From Clostridium sp. 1001271st1 H5 (GTDB lineage: Bacteria; Bacillota; Clostridia; Lachnospirales; Lachnospiraceae): a stretch of 64,000 nucleotides of DNA. A model generated the notes under the pieces. The model was not told the DNA's origin, did no database searches, and saw only the letters and a list, made by a program, of their open reading frames with translations. This document shows, one piece after another, positions 17,022 through 25,421 of this stretch; position 1 is the stretch's first letter; every line of letters begins with the position of its first letter. The stretch covers positions 45,918 to 109,917 of the forward strand of contig NZ_SPHO01000021.1 in the NCBI RefSeq assembly GCF_005845215.1, written 5' to 3'. The translations under genes and the position numbers were made by a program.

Positions 17022-17891
17022 ATGAAGGTCTATTTTTACGAGTGCGGCATATGGACCGGAACCAACAGCCTGTGGCACGGCCTGGGGCTTGAGGGACGGA
17101 TGAAGCAGGCACGGTCAGAGAAAGGACCGGGCCCTTTTGTGGTGTCTCTTGCAGGCGCGGGTGGCAAGACATCCGCCATACGCAGACTGGCCTGGGAGGC
17201 CCTGGACCGGGGGCTTAAAGTTTTGGTGGCAACCACCACCCATATGGCTTGTCCGGATGCATTCGGATGCCTTGAGGGCAATGTGGAAGAAATCAGGGCT
17301 GGTCTGGAACAGCGCGGCCTGGCAGTGGCCGGAAGGCCGGCGGAGAATGGGAAGATTGCATTTACAGGCCGGGAGTTGTATGAGGAAGCCTGTTCCCTGG
17401 CGGATTTGGTGCTGGTGGAGGCTGACGGTTCCAGACGCCTGCCTTTGAAGGTGCCAAGGGCCGGGGAGCCGGTGATTCCGGAGAATACAGATATGATTCT
17501 GTGCCTCAATGGCCTGACATCCCTTGGGAAACAGGCCGGGGAATGCTGCCTGAGACTGGAGGAAGCCCTGGACCTGATGAGCCGCCACGGCCGGAAATTG
17601 TATGGGCATGAGTGTGTTTTTTCCGGCAAAGAACCGGATGGACCGGACCGGAATAGGGAATATAAGAGCGACTGGGTCATACAAAAGGAAGACATGATGA
17701 CGCTGATGAAGCATGGATACCTGGTCCCCCTGCGGGAAGCCCATCCGTATATGGAGGTGCTGCCTGTATTCAACCAGGCCGACACTGCGCAGAAAGCAGC
17801 GCTGGCCAAGGAAATGCTGGACGGAATGGGTGAGACAGCAGGGATTGCAAGCGGACAGCTGGACCAGGATGGGTCCGCCCGGTTATTTTAA
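17022..17891 (+). CDS. yqeC: YqeC-family selenium-dependent hydroxylase accessory protein
   Basis: A 289-residue P-loop protein with the YqeC pattern: VVSLAGAGGKTSAIRRLA (~41-58; loop GAGGKTS), VLVATTTHM, then LVLVEADGSRRLPLKVPRAG and EPVIPENTDMILCLNGL. YqeC proteins co-occur with selenium-dependent molybdenum hydroxylases; their precise reaction is not established to my knowledge. The first ~38 residues before the P-loop domain look normal for the family (SLWHGLGLEG). An internal ATG at 17100 is a possible alternative start. The next gene, a MocA-like transferase, starts 16 bases after the stop. Confidence 0.85.
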   Translation: MKVYFYECGIWTGTNSLWHGLGLEGRMKQARSEKGPGPFVVSLAGAGGKTSAIRRLAWEALDRGLKVLVATTTHMACPDAFGCLEGNVEEIRAGLEQRGLAVAGRPAENGKIAFTGRELYEEACSLADLVLVEADGSRRLPLKVPRAGEPVIPENTDMILCLNGLTSLGKQAGECCLRLEEALDLMSRHGRKLYGHECVFSGKEPDGPDRNREYKSDWVIQKEDMMTLMKHGYLVPLREAHPYMEVLPVFNQADTAQKAALAKEMLDGMGETAGIASGQLDQDGSARLF

Positions 17892-17907
17892 AGGATGGTT
17901 ATGAGGG

Positions 17908-18489
17908 ATGAAGATATCATTTATCTATATGGCTTCCGGATTTGGAAGCCGTTTTGGCTCTAATAAGCTGCTGGTGCCCTTTAAGGGAAAGGAGCTTTAC
18001 CGCCATGGGCTTGACTGCATCTGCCGGGCGGCAGGGGAGCTGGAGAAAGATGGGCACCAGACAGAGATTCTGGTGGTCAGCCAGTATGAGGAGATTTTAG
18101 AGCAGGCCGTAAGCCAGGGGCTTGCGGCAGTCCACAACGGATTCAGCGGGGAGGGAATCACTGCGTCCCTCAGGCTGGGAACTGCTTCGGCTGCTCCTGG
18201 GACAGAGGCTCTTTTGTTCTCAGTGGCAGACCAGCCCTATATGAGTCCCTTCACCCTGAAGAGGTTTATTGAGGGGTACTGGCTGTCCAAAAAGGGGATG
18301 GGCTGTGTGTGCCATCAGGGAAAGCGGGGGAATCCCGCCATATTCAGCCGCACCTACAGGCAGGAGCTTATGGGGCTTCGCGGGGACAGGGGGGGAAGCG
18401 TAATCATGAAGGCCCACCCTGAGGATGTGTGGACCATGGAGGTGCCGGAGGAGGAGCTTAGGGATATAGACAGGGCAGAGGATTTGTAA
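17908..18489 (+). CDS. MocA-like nucleotidyltransferase of selenium/molybdenum hydroxylase clusters
   Basis: A 193-residue MobA-like transferase. The signature MASGFGSRFGSNKLLVPFKG keeps the Arg and Lys of the active loop; SVADQPYMSPFTL carries the metal-binding Asp; GKRGNPAIFSRTYRQEL and LRGDRGGSVIMKAHPEDV are typical of the MocA branch that makes molybdopterin cytosine dinucleotide. XDH/CO-dehydrogenase enzymes with MCD need such a protein. It directly follows yqeC, the usual pairing. It is the third transferase of this fold in the island and the shortest. Confidence 0.84.
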   Translation: MKISFIYMASGFGSRFGSNKLLVPFKGKELYRHGLDCICRAAGELEKDGHQTEILVVSQYEEILEQAVSQGLAAVHNGFSGEGITASLRLGTASAAPGTEALLFSVADQPYMSPFTLKRFIEGYWLSKKGMGCVCHQGKRGNPAIFSRTYRQELMGLRGDRGGSVIMKAHPEDVWTMEVPEEELRDIDRAEDL

Positions 18490-18506
18490 GGAAAAGTGGT
18501 GGAAAC

Positions 18507-19928
18507 ATGAAACAGTCGGATACTCAGTTGGCTAAACAGCCGGATACTCAATTGGATAATCAGAAGAAAAACGATTTTTCCAAAGGCAGCGTGGTGGGCA
18601 ATATCATGAAGCTGGCGGTCCCCATGACCCTGGCACAGCTCATCAATGTGCTGTATAATATTGTGGACCGCATTTACATAGGAATGATACCGGAGAATGC
18701 CACCCTGTCCCTTACGGGGCTGGGGCTTTGCCTGCCCATCATATCCATTGTCATTGCCTTTGCCAACCTCTTCGGCATGGGTGGCGCTCCCCTGTGTTCC
18801 ATTGAACGGGGCAGGGGGAATGAGAAGGAGGCAGAGGCCATCATGGGCAATTCCTTTGTGATGATGGTGGCGGTGGGAATCCTGCTGACGGTCCTGGGCC
18901 TGATTTTTAAGCGGCCCATGCTGTACCTTTTCGGCGCCAGCGACGCCACCATTTCCTACGCAGACGCCTATGTGACCATCTATCTCCTGGGCAATATTTT
19001 TGTGATGACAGGCCTGGGCATGAACAGCTTCATCAACTCCCAGGGCTTTGGGACCGTGGGCATGATGACCGTGCTGCTGGGGGCGGTTGCCAATATTGTC
19101 CTGGACCCCATTTTCATCTTTGTATTCCACATGGGGGTACGGGGCGCGGCCCTGGCCACCATTCTTTCGCAGATGCTGTCAGCCATATGGATTCTGGCCT
19201 TCCTGACCGGCAGGCGGACCATCCTGAAGCTGCGGCCCGCGGCCATGAGGCCGGACGGCGGCAGGCTGCTCCGCATTGTGGGCCTGGGCATGTCCGGGTT
19301 TACCATGTCCATCACCAACAGTCTTGTACAAATCATGTATAATTCCATGCTCCAGAAATTCGGCGGCGACCTGTATGTGGGAATCATGACCGTCATCAAC
19401 TCAGTCAGGGAGGTCATTTCCATGCCTGTAAACGGTCTGACCAACAGTGCCCAGCCTGTACTGGGATTTAACTACGGGGCCAGGGAGTATAAACGGGTAC
19501 AGAAGGCCATTGTATTCATGTCAGTGGTCTGTATCCTGTATACAGTGGTGGCCTGGGGATTCGTGGACTGGTTTCCGGAGTTCTTCATCCGTATTTTCAA
19601 CCGGGAGGGGGACATGGTGGAGGCGGGAATTCCGGCTATACGCATGTATTTCTTCGGGTTTTTCATGATGTCCCTCCAGTTCGCGGGCCAGTCCGTGTTC
19701 GTAGGCCTGGGAAAATCCAGGAATGCGGTATTTTTTTCCATTTTCAGGAAGGTTATCATCGTTATACCGCTTATTATCATACTGCCCACTGTATTTGGAT
19801 TGGGGACCCAGGGCATACTGATGGCGGAGCCCATATCCAATTTCATCGGAGGAGCCGCCTGTTTCGGGACCATGCTGCTGACAGTATGGCCTGAGCTAAA
19901 GCGGGGCGGGGAAAAGAACCAGCGCTAA
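18507..19928 (+). CDS. MATE-family multidrug/cation efflux transporter
   Basis: A 473-residue protein with about twelve membrane helices, standard MATE length. GSVVGNIMKLAVPMTLAQLI and YNIVDRIYIGMIP form the first helix pair as in the DinF/NorM/MepA families, and the second half repeats the topology (NGLTNSAQPVLGFNYGAREY). It exports compounds using Na+ or H+ gradients. The N-terminal tail is odd: two 24-base tandem copies (18510-18557) encode KQSDTQLA and KQPDTQLD. It starts 17 bases after the MocA-like gene, so it may be in that operon, though a link to molybdenum metabolism is not implied. Confidence 0.87.
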   Translation: MKQSDTQLAKQPDTQLDNQKKNDFSKGSVVGNIMKLAVPMTLAQLINVLYNIVDRIYIGMIPENATLSLTGLGLCLPIISIVIAFANLFGMGGAPLCSIERGRGNEKEAEAIMGNSFVMMVAVGILLTVLGLIFKRPMLYLFGASDATISYADAYVTIYLLGNIFVMTGLGMNSFINSQGFGTVGMMTVLLGAVANIVLDPIFIFVFHMGVRGAALATILSQMLSAIWILAFLTGRRTILKLRPAAMRPDGGRLLRIVGLGMSGFTMSITNSLVQIMYNSMLQKFGGDLYVGIMTVINSVREVISMPVNGLTNSAQPVLGFNYGAREYKRVQKAIVFMSVVCILYTVVAWGFVDWFPEFFIRIFNREGDMVEAGIPAIRMYFFGFFMMSLQFAGQSVFVGLGKSRNAVFFSIFRKVIIVIPLIIILPTVFGLGTQGILMAEPISNFIGGAACFGTMLLTVWPELKRGGEKNQR

Positions 19929-19941
19929 AGGAGAAAAACCA

Positions 19942-21561
19942 ATGAAAAGACCTTATATAAAGGCCGCAATGATACTGGGGGCGGCAGCGTTCCTGTTCAC
20001 AACCGGGTTTGCCAGGGCAGAGGAACATGCTGCGGGAACAGCAGGCTGCCTTAAATCAGCCACCTACTATTCCGATGACTGGGTCATCAATTTCTGGAAC
20101 AGTGAGAGCCGCCATATGGACCAGGAGCTGGCCCGCATTGCGGAGGATGGATTTAACAATATTATCCTGGTGGTTCCGTGGAGGGAATTCCAGCCCGGTA
20201 TGTCGCCCTGTACATACAGCCAATATGCCTGGGACAAGCTGGACCGCGTCATGGATGCCGCTGGGGCCCAAGGACTGAGCGTGATGCTGCGTGTGGGATA
20301 TACCTGGGATTACTGCGGGGCAGGCAATGTGATGGACCGGTACCAGGGGCTGATGCAGAAGGGGACGGAACGGTCTGCCTGGATGGAATATGTGGGCCGC
20401 CTCTATAAGGCGGCATCCTCCCATGAAAACTTCTGCGGAGGATTCCTGACCTGGGAGGATTTCTGGAACTTCACGGATTCCAGTGCGTCCCTGGGAAACG
20501 GGGTAAAGGGACGCAGTATGGCCAAGGCCTGCGGATATGTGGATTATGCCAGGGAGAATTATGAGCTGGAAGAGCTGGAGGAAATGTATGGTCACAAGCT
20601 GTCCGGGTATGATGATTTGTATTTTCCTGCAAAGGATTCACAGGCCAGAAGCGTGTTTTACGGATTTTACGACCATTTTTTAAATGAACTCCTGGCCGAC
20701 AGCCAGACCGTGTTTCCGGGCCTGTCCATGGAAGTGCGCCTGGATGTGGACCCGGTGGAGCACCAGGACGGAAGCCAGGAGGGCTTTATGCATTCCTCCA
20801 CCTTCCCCAGCGGAAGCGCTGCCTATACCAGCGCAATGTACGGCATTCCCATGGGCTTTATGAATGAACATGAACGCGTAACAGCCCAGGAGGCGCTGGA
20901 AAAGGTGCCTGTGTTCCTGAACCGTCTTCACGTGTACAGCGGAGGCAAGCCGGTGTACCTGGACCAGTTCCTGTTTACGGACAATACGGTTGGATACGAG
21001 CATAACGCCCAGCTGCGGGACGATGAAAAGGCGCTGTATCTGGAAGGCGTTGCGCCCATCCTTAAAAATTCCACCATGGGATATGGTATTTGGACCTACC
21101 GGGATTACGGGGACAATAAGCTGTTCAATGCCCAGTTTGCCCTGGGCATGGACGGATGGCGTTTTTCAGGAGGAAGCTATATTGCGGAGGATGCAACCGG
21201 AAAATCAGCCATGCTTCCCTCCGGCGGAACTATTTACCAGAACCTGGGCAACCGGATGACAGGCAATACAGGAAAGGATACCTATGTAAAGCTGCGCACC
21301 GGGGCAGAGGAAGCATGCAGGCTGACCATACGCATGGGTTCCCAGACAAGGACCGTGGACGTGAAGGAGGAACGGAAGGTGGAGCTTAAATTCAGCAACT
21401 GCCAGCCGTCGGATTTCACCATCAGCGTAAGCGGCGGCAAAGGCGCTTTTGTGGACGACATCCAGGTATATACCTTTGTGACCCAGGGCGAGCTTTACAA
21501 TATGGACGGCAGCGAAGGAAAATGCATTGAAGCCCTGCGCCTCATGAATCAAAAATTATAA
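19942..21561 (+). CDS. Secreted glycoside-hydrolase-like TIM-barrel protein with a C-terminal beta domain
   Basis: A 539-residue exported protein. The signal peptide has a basic start (MKRPYIK), a hydrophobic core and an AxA site giving predicted cleavage after Ala26 (ARA/E). Residues ~35-400 look like a GH5/GH42-type barrel: DGFNNIILVVPWREFQPG, AQGLSVMLRVGYTWDYC, GGFLTWEDFWNF (a possible acid/base Glu) and MGYGIWTYRDYGDN near the barrel end. Residues ~415-520 resemble a small beta-sandwich, perhaps carbohydrate-binding. I cannot name the family. No lipobox, sortase or SLH motif is seen, so it is likely released. It begins 13 bases after the MATE gene behind AAAGGAG. Confidence 0.6.
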   Translation: MKRPYIKAAMILGAAAFLFTTGFARAEEHAAGTAGCLKSATYYSDDWVINFWNSESRHMDQELARIAEDGFNNIILVVPWREFQPGMSPCTYSQYAWDKLDRVMDAAGAQGLSVMLRVGYTWDYCGAGNVMDRYQGLMQKGTERSAWMEYVGRLYKAASSHENFCGGFLTWEDFWNFTDSSASLGNGVKGRSMAKACGYVDYARENYELEELEEMYGHKLSGYDDLYFPAKDSQARSVFYGFYDHFLNELLADSQTVFPGLSMEVRLDVDPVEHQDGSQEGFMHSSTFPSGSAAYTSAMYGIPMGFMNEHERVTAQEALEKVPVFLNRLHVYSGGKPVYLDQFLFTDNTVGYEHNAQLRDDEKALYLEGVAPILKNSTMGYGIWTYRDYGDNKLFNAQFALGMDGWRFSGGSYIAEDATGKSAMLPSGGTIYQNLGNRMTGNTGKDTYVKLRTGAEEACRLTIRMGSQTRTVDVKEERKVELKFSNCQPSDFTISVSGGKGAFVDDIQVYTFVTQGELYNMDGSEGKCIEALRLMNQKL

Positions 21562-21600
21562 TCCGTACATACTATCCTTGTCATTGGTAAGAATGGTACC

Positions 21601-21635
21601 GCACATAAGAAACCGGGCTTCGGCTTCTTATGTGC
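21601..21635 (+). terminator. Long hairpin downstream of the glycoside-hydrolase-like gene
   Basis: GCACATAAGAA (21601-21611) pairs perfectly with TTCTTATGTGC (21625-21635), with an inner CCG/CGG stem. There is no T tract after it, and the ribosome-binding site of the next gene (AAGGAGG) starts 7 bases later. It may therefore be an RNA-processing or regulatory stem. Confidence 0.5.
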
Positions 21636-21654
21636 TCATAACAAGGAGGTAGGG

Positions 21655-21972
21655 ATGATGACCAAGCTGGAATGTAGTGTAAAGAACTGTGTGCACAACG
21701 CTGACAACTGCTGCTGTAAGGCTGCTATTGCAGTGGATGGGAACAAGGCCGGGACTGCGGAGCAGACCTGCTGCGCAAGCTTTGACGAGAACAAGGGCGG
21801 TAAGTTCACCAACCTGTTCAAGACCCCTGAGACAAGGCTGGAGATTGCCTGCGACGCGGTAAAATGCGTCTACAATGAAGAACACCGCTGCTCCGCGGAA
21901 CGTATTGACATAAGCGGTGACGGAGCCTGTGAATGTACGGAGACAAGGTGCAGTACCTTTAAGGCCAGATAA
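21655..21972 (+). CDS. Protein with two DUF1540 cysteine-rich domains
   Basis: A 105-residue protein with two copies of the short DUF1540 pattern: CSVKNCVHNADNCCCKAAI...CCASF (residues ~7-42) and CDAVKCVYNEEHRCSAERI...CSTF (~65-102). The spaced cysteines suggest metal binding. DUF1540 is frequent in Clostridia; its role is unknown to me. The ATG follows AAGGAGG by 5-6 bases; a second ATG directly after is an equal candidate. A GC-rich hairpin (22000-22030, GGGACGTCTT with GAGGCGTTCC) follows the stop and could end the transcript. Confidence 0.85.
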   Translation: MMTKLECSVKNCVHNADNCCCKAAIAVDGNKAGTAEQTCCASFDENKGGKFTNLFKTPETRLEIACDAVKCVYNEEHRCSAERIDISGDGACECTETRCSTFKAR

Positions 21973-22091
21973 ATTCAGAATCAGGACAGGATGGGTGCAG
22001 GGACGTCTTCCGGGAACCGGGAGGCGTTCCTGCTGTATTTGGATGAATCATATCGAGGAAACGTATCCGGAAGAAAAGTTTGAAATTATGG

Positions 22092-22120
22092 TTGACAAAT
22101 ACGTTCAAATGTAGTAGATT
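22092..22120 (+). promoter_or_regulatory. Strong sigma-A promoter of the infC-rpmI-rplT operon
   Basis: TTGACA (22092-22097), 17-base spacer, TAGATT (22115-22120). Predicted start near 22127 leaves a ~240-base untranslated leader before infC. Confidence 0.8.
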
Positions 22121-22126
22121 AATATA

Positions 22127-22369
22127 AGTTGTGAGAACGACTGACAGGAAAGCAGGTATCCGCCTCACCCTGGCACAAGTAAGTGACCCGGGTTCATAGA
22201 TGAAACAATGTGCTGTAGTATCTCCTTGGATTTCCGGTGAGACAGGGCAGCAGATGGTTTTATGTGAGGAAGTGGATAGCCAGGCTGTCCGCTTTATTTT
22301 TTGCCCTACAGGGAAAGAACGGGGCATGCTGATTCCAGAACAACATGACTTATTTGGAGGTGTACGACT
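22127..22369 (+). promoter_or_regulatory. Long 5' leader of infC with an intrinsic attenuator
   Basis: The leader contains several GC-rich stems and ends in a terminator-like hairpin: GTGGATAGC (22272-22280), loop CAG, GCTGTCCGC (22284-22292), then TTTATTTTTT (22293-22302). This sits 67 bases before the infC start. In Firmicutes this operon is controlled by L20 binding its own leader and causing premature termination. I infer the same type of control here by position; I could not align it to the known L20 leader, and saw no T-box motif. Confidence 0.65.
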
Positions 22370-22876
22370 ATTAGCGAATTAATGATTAACGAGCAAATCA
22401 GAGACAAGGAAGTACGGCTGATTGGCGAGGACGGGGAGCAGTTAGGCATCGTGCCGGGGAAAGAGGCACTGAGAATGGCTCAGGAAGCAGAGCTTGACCT
22501 GGTGAAGATTGCACCTACGGCAAAGCCGCCGGTATGTAAGATTATCGACTATGGCAAGTACCGTTATGAACTGGCACGCAAGGAAAAAGAAGCCAAGAAG
22601 AAACAGAAGGTAATCGAGATAAAGGAAGTTCGTTTGTCACCCAACATTGACACCAACGACCTGAACACCAAGGTGGGAGCAGCCAGAAAATTTTTGGAGA
22701 AGGGCGATAAGGTGAAGGTGACACTTCGTTTCCGCGGTCGCGAGATGGCCCATATGTTCAAGTCCAAATACATCCTGGATGATTTCGCTGAGAGTTTAAA
22801 GGATATCGCAGTTATCGATAAGCCCTCCAAGGTTGAAGGAAGAAGCATGGTTATGTTTTTAACTGCAAAACGTTAA
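22370..22876 (+). CDS. infC: Translation initiation factor IF-3, ATT start codon
   Basis: IF-3, 168 residues. It blocks premature 50S joining and checks the start codon on the 30S subunit. ATT at 22370 is taken as the start: GGAGG (22356-22360) lies 9 bases upstream, and translation gives ISELMINEQIRDKEVRLIG, the standard IF-3 N terminus. The ATG at 22382 lies too far from that site. An AUU start is the known basis of infC autoregulation, because IF-3 rejects non-standard starts. The linker helix ELARKEKEAKKKQKVIEIKE and C-domain VTLRFRGREMAHMFKSKYIL are as in the family. rpmI follows in 29 bases. Confidence 0.95.
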   Translation: MSELMINEQIRDKEVRLIGEDGEQLGIVPGKEALRMAQEAELDLVKIAPTAKPPVCKIIDYGKYRYELARKEKEAKKKQKVIEIKEVRLSPNIDTNDLNTKVGAARKFLEKGDKVKVTLRFRGREMAHMFKSKYILDDFAESLKDIAVIDKPSKVEGRSMVMFLTAKR

Positions 22877-22905
22877 AATAGAAAGTTTTAAGGAGGAAAT
22901 TTACA

Positions 22906-23103
22906 ATGCCAAAGTTAAAAACCAGCAGAGCAGCAGCAAAGCGCTTTAAAAAGACAGGAACCGGTAAGTTAGTTCGCAATAAAGCTTACAAGTCTCACAT
23001 CTTAACTAAGAAGTCCACTAAGAGGAAGAGAAATCTTAGAAAAGATATTGTTACCGATGCAACTAACGCACAGGTAATGAAGAAGATTTTACCATATCTG
23101 TAA
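22906..23103 (+). CDS. rpmI: 50S ribosomal protein L35
   Basis: A 65-residue, strongly basic protein with the L35 pattern MPKLKTSRAAAKRFKKTGTG and KSHILTKKSTKRKRNLRK, exactly the usual length. It is part of the large ribosomal subunit. AAGGAGG stands 8 bases before the ATG. It lies between infC and rplT in the classic operon order. Confidence 0.97.
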   Translation: MPKLKTSRAAAKRFKKTGTGKLVRNKAYKSHILTKKSTKRKRNLRKDIVTDATNAQVMKKILPYL

Positions 23104-23131
23104 GTTTGAATTGTAGAAGGAGGAATTACCG

Positions 23132-23488
23132 ATGGCAAGAATAAAAGGCGGTTTAAATGCTAAGAAGAAGCACAATAGAGTATTAAAGATGGCTAAGGGC
23201 TACAGAGGCGCCCGTTCCAAGCAGTACAGGATTGCAAAGCAGTCCGTAATGCGCGCCCTGACAAGCTCCTATGCAGGCAGAAAAGAGAGAAAGAGACAGT
23301 TCAGACAGCTGTGGATTGCACGTATCAACGCTGCAGCACGTATCAACGGCCTGTCCTACAGCAAGTTCATGTACGGCTTAAAGTTAGCTGAGGTTGACTT
23401 AAACCGTAAGGTTCTGTCCGAAATGGCTATCAATGACGCAGAGGGATTCGCAAAATTAGCTGAACTGGCTAAGTCCAAAATTGCTTAA
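23132..23488 (+). CDS. rplT: 50S ribosomal protein L20
   Basis: A 118-residue basic protein of canonical L20 length: MARIKGGLNAKKKHNRVLKM, GYRGARSKQYRIAKQSVMRA, LWIARINAAARINGLSYSKF. L20 is needed early in 50S assembly and, in Firmicutes, represses its own operon by binding the leader RNA. AGAAGGAGG precedes the ATG. A strong terminator follows 23 bases after the stop. Confidence 0.97.
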   Translation: MARIKGGLNAKKKHNRVLKMAKGYRGARSKQYRIAKQSVMRALTSSYAGRKERKRQFRQLWIARINAAARINGLSYSKFMYGLKLAEVDLNRKVLSEMAINDAEGFAKLAELAKSKIA

Positions 23489-23511
23489 TTGAGAATTGAT
23501 ATAAGATTACC

Positions 23512-23549
23512 AGAGGGTATTGCAGGACAAGCTGCAGTGCCCTCTTTTT
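23512..23549 (+). terminator. Rho-independent terminator of infC-rpmI-rplT
   Basis: A 14-pair stem, AGAGGGTATTGCAG (23512-23525) with CTGCAGTGCCCTCT (23532-23545), loop GACAAG, then TTTT. Confidence 0.88.
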
Positions 23550-23592
23550 GAGACAGCCGGTAAAGGCCTGAGGAAGAGAGGGGGCGGATGAA

Positions 23593-24492
23593 TTGAAAAA
23601 AGCGCTTATATACGGGATTCTAGCATCCTTTTTCTTTGCATTTACCTTTATCCTGAACAGGAGCATGAATCTGGCCGGAGGATACTGGATGTGGTCGGCC
23701 AGCCTCAGGTACCTGTTCACATTTCCTGTATTGTGGCTTATGCTGGCACGAAGCCGTTCGGCAGGTAAGGTGTGGAAGGCTGTAAAGGAAGCGCCTGTTC
23801 CCTGGCTGGTATGGAGCACGGTGGGATTCGGGCTGTTTTACGCGCCTCTCACCTTCGGCTCCGTATTGGGTGAATCATGGCTGGCCGCAGCAACCTGGCA
23901 GCTGACCATAGCGGCGGGCGTGCTTCTGACGCCTCTGTTTGGAAAACAGATACCAATCAGAAACCTGGGATGGTCTATTCTCATACTGGCAGGCATATTC
24001 ATGATGCAGGTGCCTCATCTGGAACGGATGGAAGTGAGGACCGTGGTCCTGACGCTGGTGCCTATATTGGCGGCGGCATTTTCCTATCCCCTGGGGAACC
24101 GTAAGATGATGGCCCTTTGTGCGGAGACCATGACCACCCTTGAACGGGTATACGGCATGACACTGTGCAGCATGCCGTTCTGGATTGTTATGTCGGTATG
24201 GGCCTGGGTAAAGTCCGGACCGGCGCAAGGCGGACAGATATTCCAGTCTCTGTGCGTGGCGCTGTTTTCAGGCGTTATTGCCACGGTCCTGTTTTTTAAG
24301 GCCACAGACATGGTAAAGGACAATCCGCGCCATCTGGCCGTCATAGAGGCCACCCAGTGCGGCGAGGTGCTGTTTACCCTGCTGGGAGGCATCCTGCTGC
24401 TGAAGGACAGGATTCCGGAGCCGGTGGGACTGGCCGGTATCGCTGTGATTGTGGCCGGTATGGTGGGAAACAGCCTGTCGGCAGGAGAGTAG
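23593..24492 (+). CDS. EmrE-type drug/metabolite transporter, ten-helix form
   Basis: A 299-residue membrane protein with about ten helices, matching the 'multidrug resistance efflux transporter' branch of the DMT superfamily. It starts from TTG: MKKALIYGILASFFFAFTFI with LNRSMNLAGGYWMWSASLRY after it; a purine-rich GAGAGGGGGCGG precedes. The repeat of the fold is seen in the second half (ATDMVKDNPRHLAVIEATQ, then GIAVIVAGMVGNSL). Substrate is unknown. It stands alone after the ribosomal operon; a small ORF follows 97 bases later. Confidence 0.8.
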   Translation: MKKALIYGILASFFFAFTFILNRSMNLAGGYWMWSASLRYLFTFPVLWLMLARSRSAGKVWKAVKEAPVPWLVWSTVGFGLFYAPLTFGSVLGESWLAAATWQLTIAAGVLLTPLFGKQIPIRNLGWSILILAGIFMMQVPHLERMEVRTVVLTLVPILAAAFSYPLGNRKMMALCAETMTTLERVYGMTLCSMPFWIVMSVWAWVKSGPAQGGQIFQSLCVALFSGVIATVLFFKATDMVKDNPRHLAVIEATQCGEVLFTLLGGILLLKDRIPEPVGLAGIAVIVAGMVGNSLSAGE

Positions 24493-24588
24493 CCCGGAGT
24501 CCCCGGGGCTGGTCCGCCGGATTGCAGGAAGGAAATAAGGGAAAAAGCAGCCTCCAAACGTTATAATAACCAAAGGAGGTTGTGGGCA

Positions 24589-24777
24589 ATGATTAAGGAT
24601 GCATATGTACAATACCAGTCGCCAAAAGCGGCAAAGGACCTGTTTGATGCAATGGAACTGCTGCCGGGGCGGGTGAAGATGGAGCAGGATGTCCACTATA
24701 TTGACGATGAGACGGCTGCCATGAATCTGCATCTGGCTCTGATGATGGCGGCCCTGGAGGACGGGCTGTGGCAGTAA
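24589..24777 (+). CDS. Small acidic protein of unknown function, 62 residues
   Basis: Encodes MIKDAYVQYQSPKAAKDLFD and ends ALMMAALEDGLWQ. It is soluble and helical-looking with no cysteine or membrane segment. The ATG at 24589 is picked because AAAGGAGG lies 10 bases ahead, a near-perfect ribosome-binding site; an upstream in-frame TTG at 24580 overlaps that site. It is followed 20 bases later by the NUDIX gene, so the two may be co-transcribed. I do not recognise it. Confidence 0.65.
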   Translation: MIKDAYVQYQSPKAAKDLFDAMELLPGRVKMEQDVHYIDDETAAMNLHLALMMAALEDGLWQ

Positions 24778-24797
24778 GGCTGTTTAGGTGACGGTAT

Positions 24798-25421
24798 ATG
24801 AGGCAGGTTACCGGAATGAAAGGAAGAATGAGAGGGACCATGAATAAGGCGGACAACAGGGATAAGAACCGGAATGAAAATCTTTTATGGAAAGTACTGG
24901 ATGAAACCACTGTCATCAAGGATGCATGGATTGATATGCGCGCCAGCACCTGCAGGCTGCCGGGCGGCATGGTCATTGCCCCCTTTTATGTCAATCATCT
25001 GCCGGATTTTGCGGTGGTGGTGGCTGTAACGCCGGAACACAAGGTGATTTTGGTGCGCCAGTACCGCCACGGTGTGGAGAAGGTGCTTCTGGAGCTGCCC
25101 GCAGGATGTATCGAGCCGGGGGAGGACCCGGAGGCAGGGGCTGCCAGGGAGCTTTTGGAGGAAACGGGATACAAGGCGGGGAGTATGGAATTTCTCTTTA
25201 AAATTGCCCCCAATGCCAGCAACTGCACCAGCTACGCCCAGTGCTACCTGGCCAGGGATGTATTTTCGGCTGCGGCCCAGCAGCTGGATGATACAGAGGC
25301 ACTGGAAGTGGTGGAGATGGAGGGGGAGGAAGTAAAACGGTTCCTGAGAGAGGGAAGGTTTGAACAGGCCGTGCATGTGGCGGCCCTGTACAGGGCCGCG
25401 GAGTTAGGGGCACTGGGATAA
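24798..25421 (+). CDS. NUDIX hydrolase, ADP-ribose pyrophosphatase-like
   Basis: A 207-residue protein with a complete NUDIX box, GCIEPGEDPEAGAARELLEE followed by TGY (~115-137), which binds Mg2+ and cleaves X-linked nucleoside diphosphates. The preceding VVVVAVTPEHKVILVRQYRH and the following YLARDV...EVVEMEGEEVKRF fit the ADP-ribose pyrophosphatase (NudF) branch. AGGTGA 6 bases before the ATG at 24798 supports this start; in-frame ATGs at 24816, 24828 and 24840 are alternatives, and the N-terminal ~25 residues are not conserved-looking. Confidence 0.85.
   Translation: MRQVTGMKGRMRGTMNKADNRDKNRNENLLWKVLDETTVIKDAWIDMRASTCRLPGGMVIAPFYVNHLPDFAVVVAVTPEHKVILVRQYRHGVEKVLLELPAGCIEPGEDPEAGAARELLEETGYKAGSMEFLFKIAPNASNCTSYAQCYLARDVFSAAAQQLDDTEALEVVEMEGEEVKRFLREGRFEQAVHVAALYRAAELGALG

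Noticed and set aside
22127..22369. T-box leader before infC
   Set aside because: No T-box antiterminator sequence is visible; operon content favours an L20-type attenuator.
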